Assembly: GCA_018268915.1 (NCBI GenBank)
Contig: JAFDVQ010000008.1
Coordinates: 1 to 32,342 of the forward strand
DNA from: Acidobacteriota bacterium
GTDB lineage: Bacteria; Acidobacteriota; Terriglobia; Terriglobales; Acidobacteriaceae
DNA: 32,342 nt
Reading direction: 5' to 3'
The stretch's first letter is position 1. The number at the start of each line of letters is the position of its first letter. The notes below the pieces were generated by a model. It was not told where the DNA came from, made no database searches, and saw only the letters and a list, made by a program, of their open reading frames with translations. Below, piece by piece: positions 32,036 to 32,342 of the stretch. A program made the translations under genes and the position numbers.

Positions 32036-32342
32036 CGTAATTAGCTTTTGTTAAAGAGCCTAGCACTATTGCGGAGCAGTTCAGGAGCGTTCTGCGAGGT
32101 TGTGAGTGGGTGACCGGCCACTCTTCCCTTTGACGAATTTTCGCCCGTCAACTCCACATTCTCTTGCCCAGATAGCGATCCGACTTGCACAGGTCAACAT
32201 CTCGCCCCAGACGCTTTAGCCTAACTGCCTCATTCCATTCACAAAATTCCCTGCGCCCATTTTGCAAGTTATTTCCCCTTTTCTGCGCACAATGGAATTG
32301 CAGTCAAATCTGAATCAAAATCACCGCAAACGCACCAGAAAC
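32036..32342. other. Right edge, no supported gene
   Basis: About 300 bp containing repeat copy F and nothing else that I can support. If the alternation continues, the next small gene would begin beyond the window. Confidence 0.5.
32107..32155 (+). repeat. GTCACCGGCCAC repeat, copy F
   Basis: GGGTGACCGGCCACTC, then CCCTTTGACG and CCCGTCAACTCC. It shares the head GACCGGCCAC and the tail GTCAAC..TCC with copy A, with one or two inserted bases in the middle. It lies about 70 bp upstream of the minus-strand 136-residue gene. Confidence 0.65.

Noticed and set aside
30035..32155. A classical integron with attC sites
   Set aside because: I looked for RYYYAAC and GTTRRRY core sites and for a tyrosine-recombinase gene and saw neither in the window. 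I therefore report the array only as cassette-like.

Overview
This 32 kb window looks like a chromosomal segment of an acidobacterium (Acidobacteriota, probably Terriglobia). The support is an orphan two-domain FtsX/MacB-like permease of the kind called ADOP (acidobacterial duplicated orphan permease), a GC-rich backbone, and abundant short palindromic repeats of several families. No rRNA, tRNA, CRISPR array, transposase, integrase or replication origin was recognised.

Layout. 1-440: an 81-bp tandem array of hairpin repeats. 498-5637 (minus strand): a secreted (alpha/alpha)6 glycosidase, an LpxL-like acyltransferase, a SYLF-domain lipoprotein-like gene and an atypical NarL/LuxR regulator. 6090-9670: an HU/IHF-like protein, a DUF3788 gene and PriA, with palindromes scattered between them and two palindromes inserted in frame in priA. 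9872-14612 (minus): a likely sugar-use operon with a sodium/solute symporter, a 72-residue membrane protein, an L-fucose/L-arabinose isomerase-like enzyme and an M24-like protein that has lost metal ligands. Divergent from it is an exported (Tat) aminotransferase, then a GAF protein. 17324-22459: a large protein with an InlB/Flg_new repeat, followed by a five-bladed tachylectin-2-like lectin. 22715-25204: a secreted beta-propeller protein and a GT-C-type membrane glycosyltransferase. 26063-29800: the ADOP permease, a 149/170-bp tandem repeat and a TIP30-like NAD(P)-binding protein.

The most unusual part is 30035-32155, with a smaller outlier at 25264-25745. Small genes, mostly two- to four-helix membrane proteins on either strand, alternate one by one with diverged copies of a repeat about 40-65 bp long that is always in the same orientation. 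The copies share blocks close to ACCGGCCAC, TTGAGGCCA and TTGTCAA. This resembles a cassette array, but I could not recognise standard attC core sites or an integrase. The part is visibly less GC-rich than the backbone.

A second theme is a superfamily of palindromes built as GTGCCCC, a variable stem, then GGG. Stem sequences differ between subfamilies and show compensatory changes. One subfamily sits inside priA and encodes a repeated peptide, and another shows precise loss of its hairpin in a tandem array.
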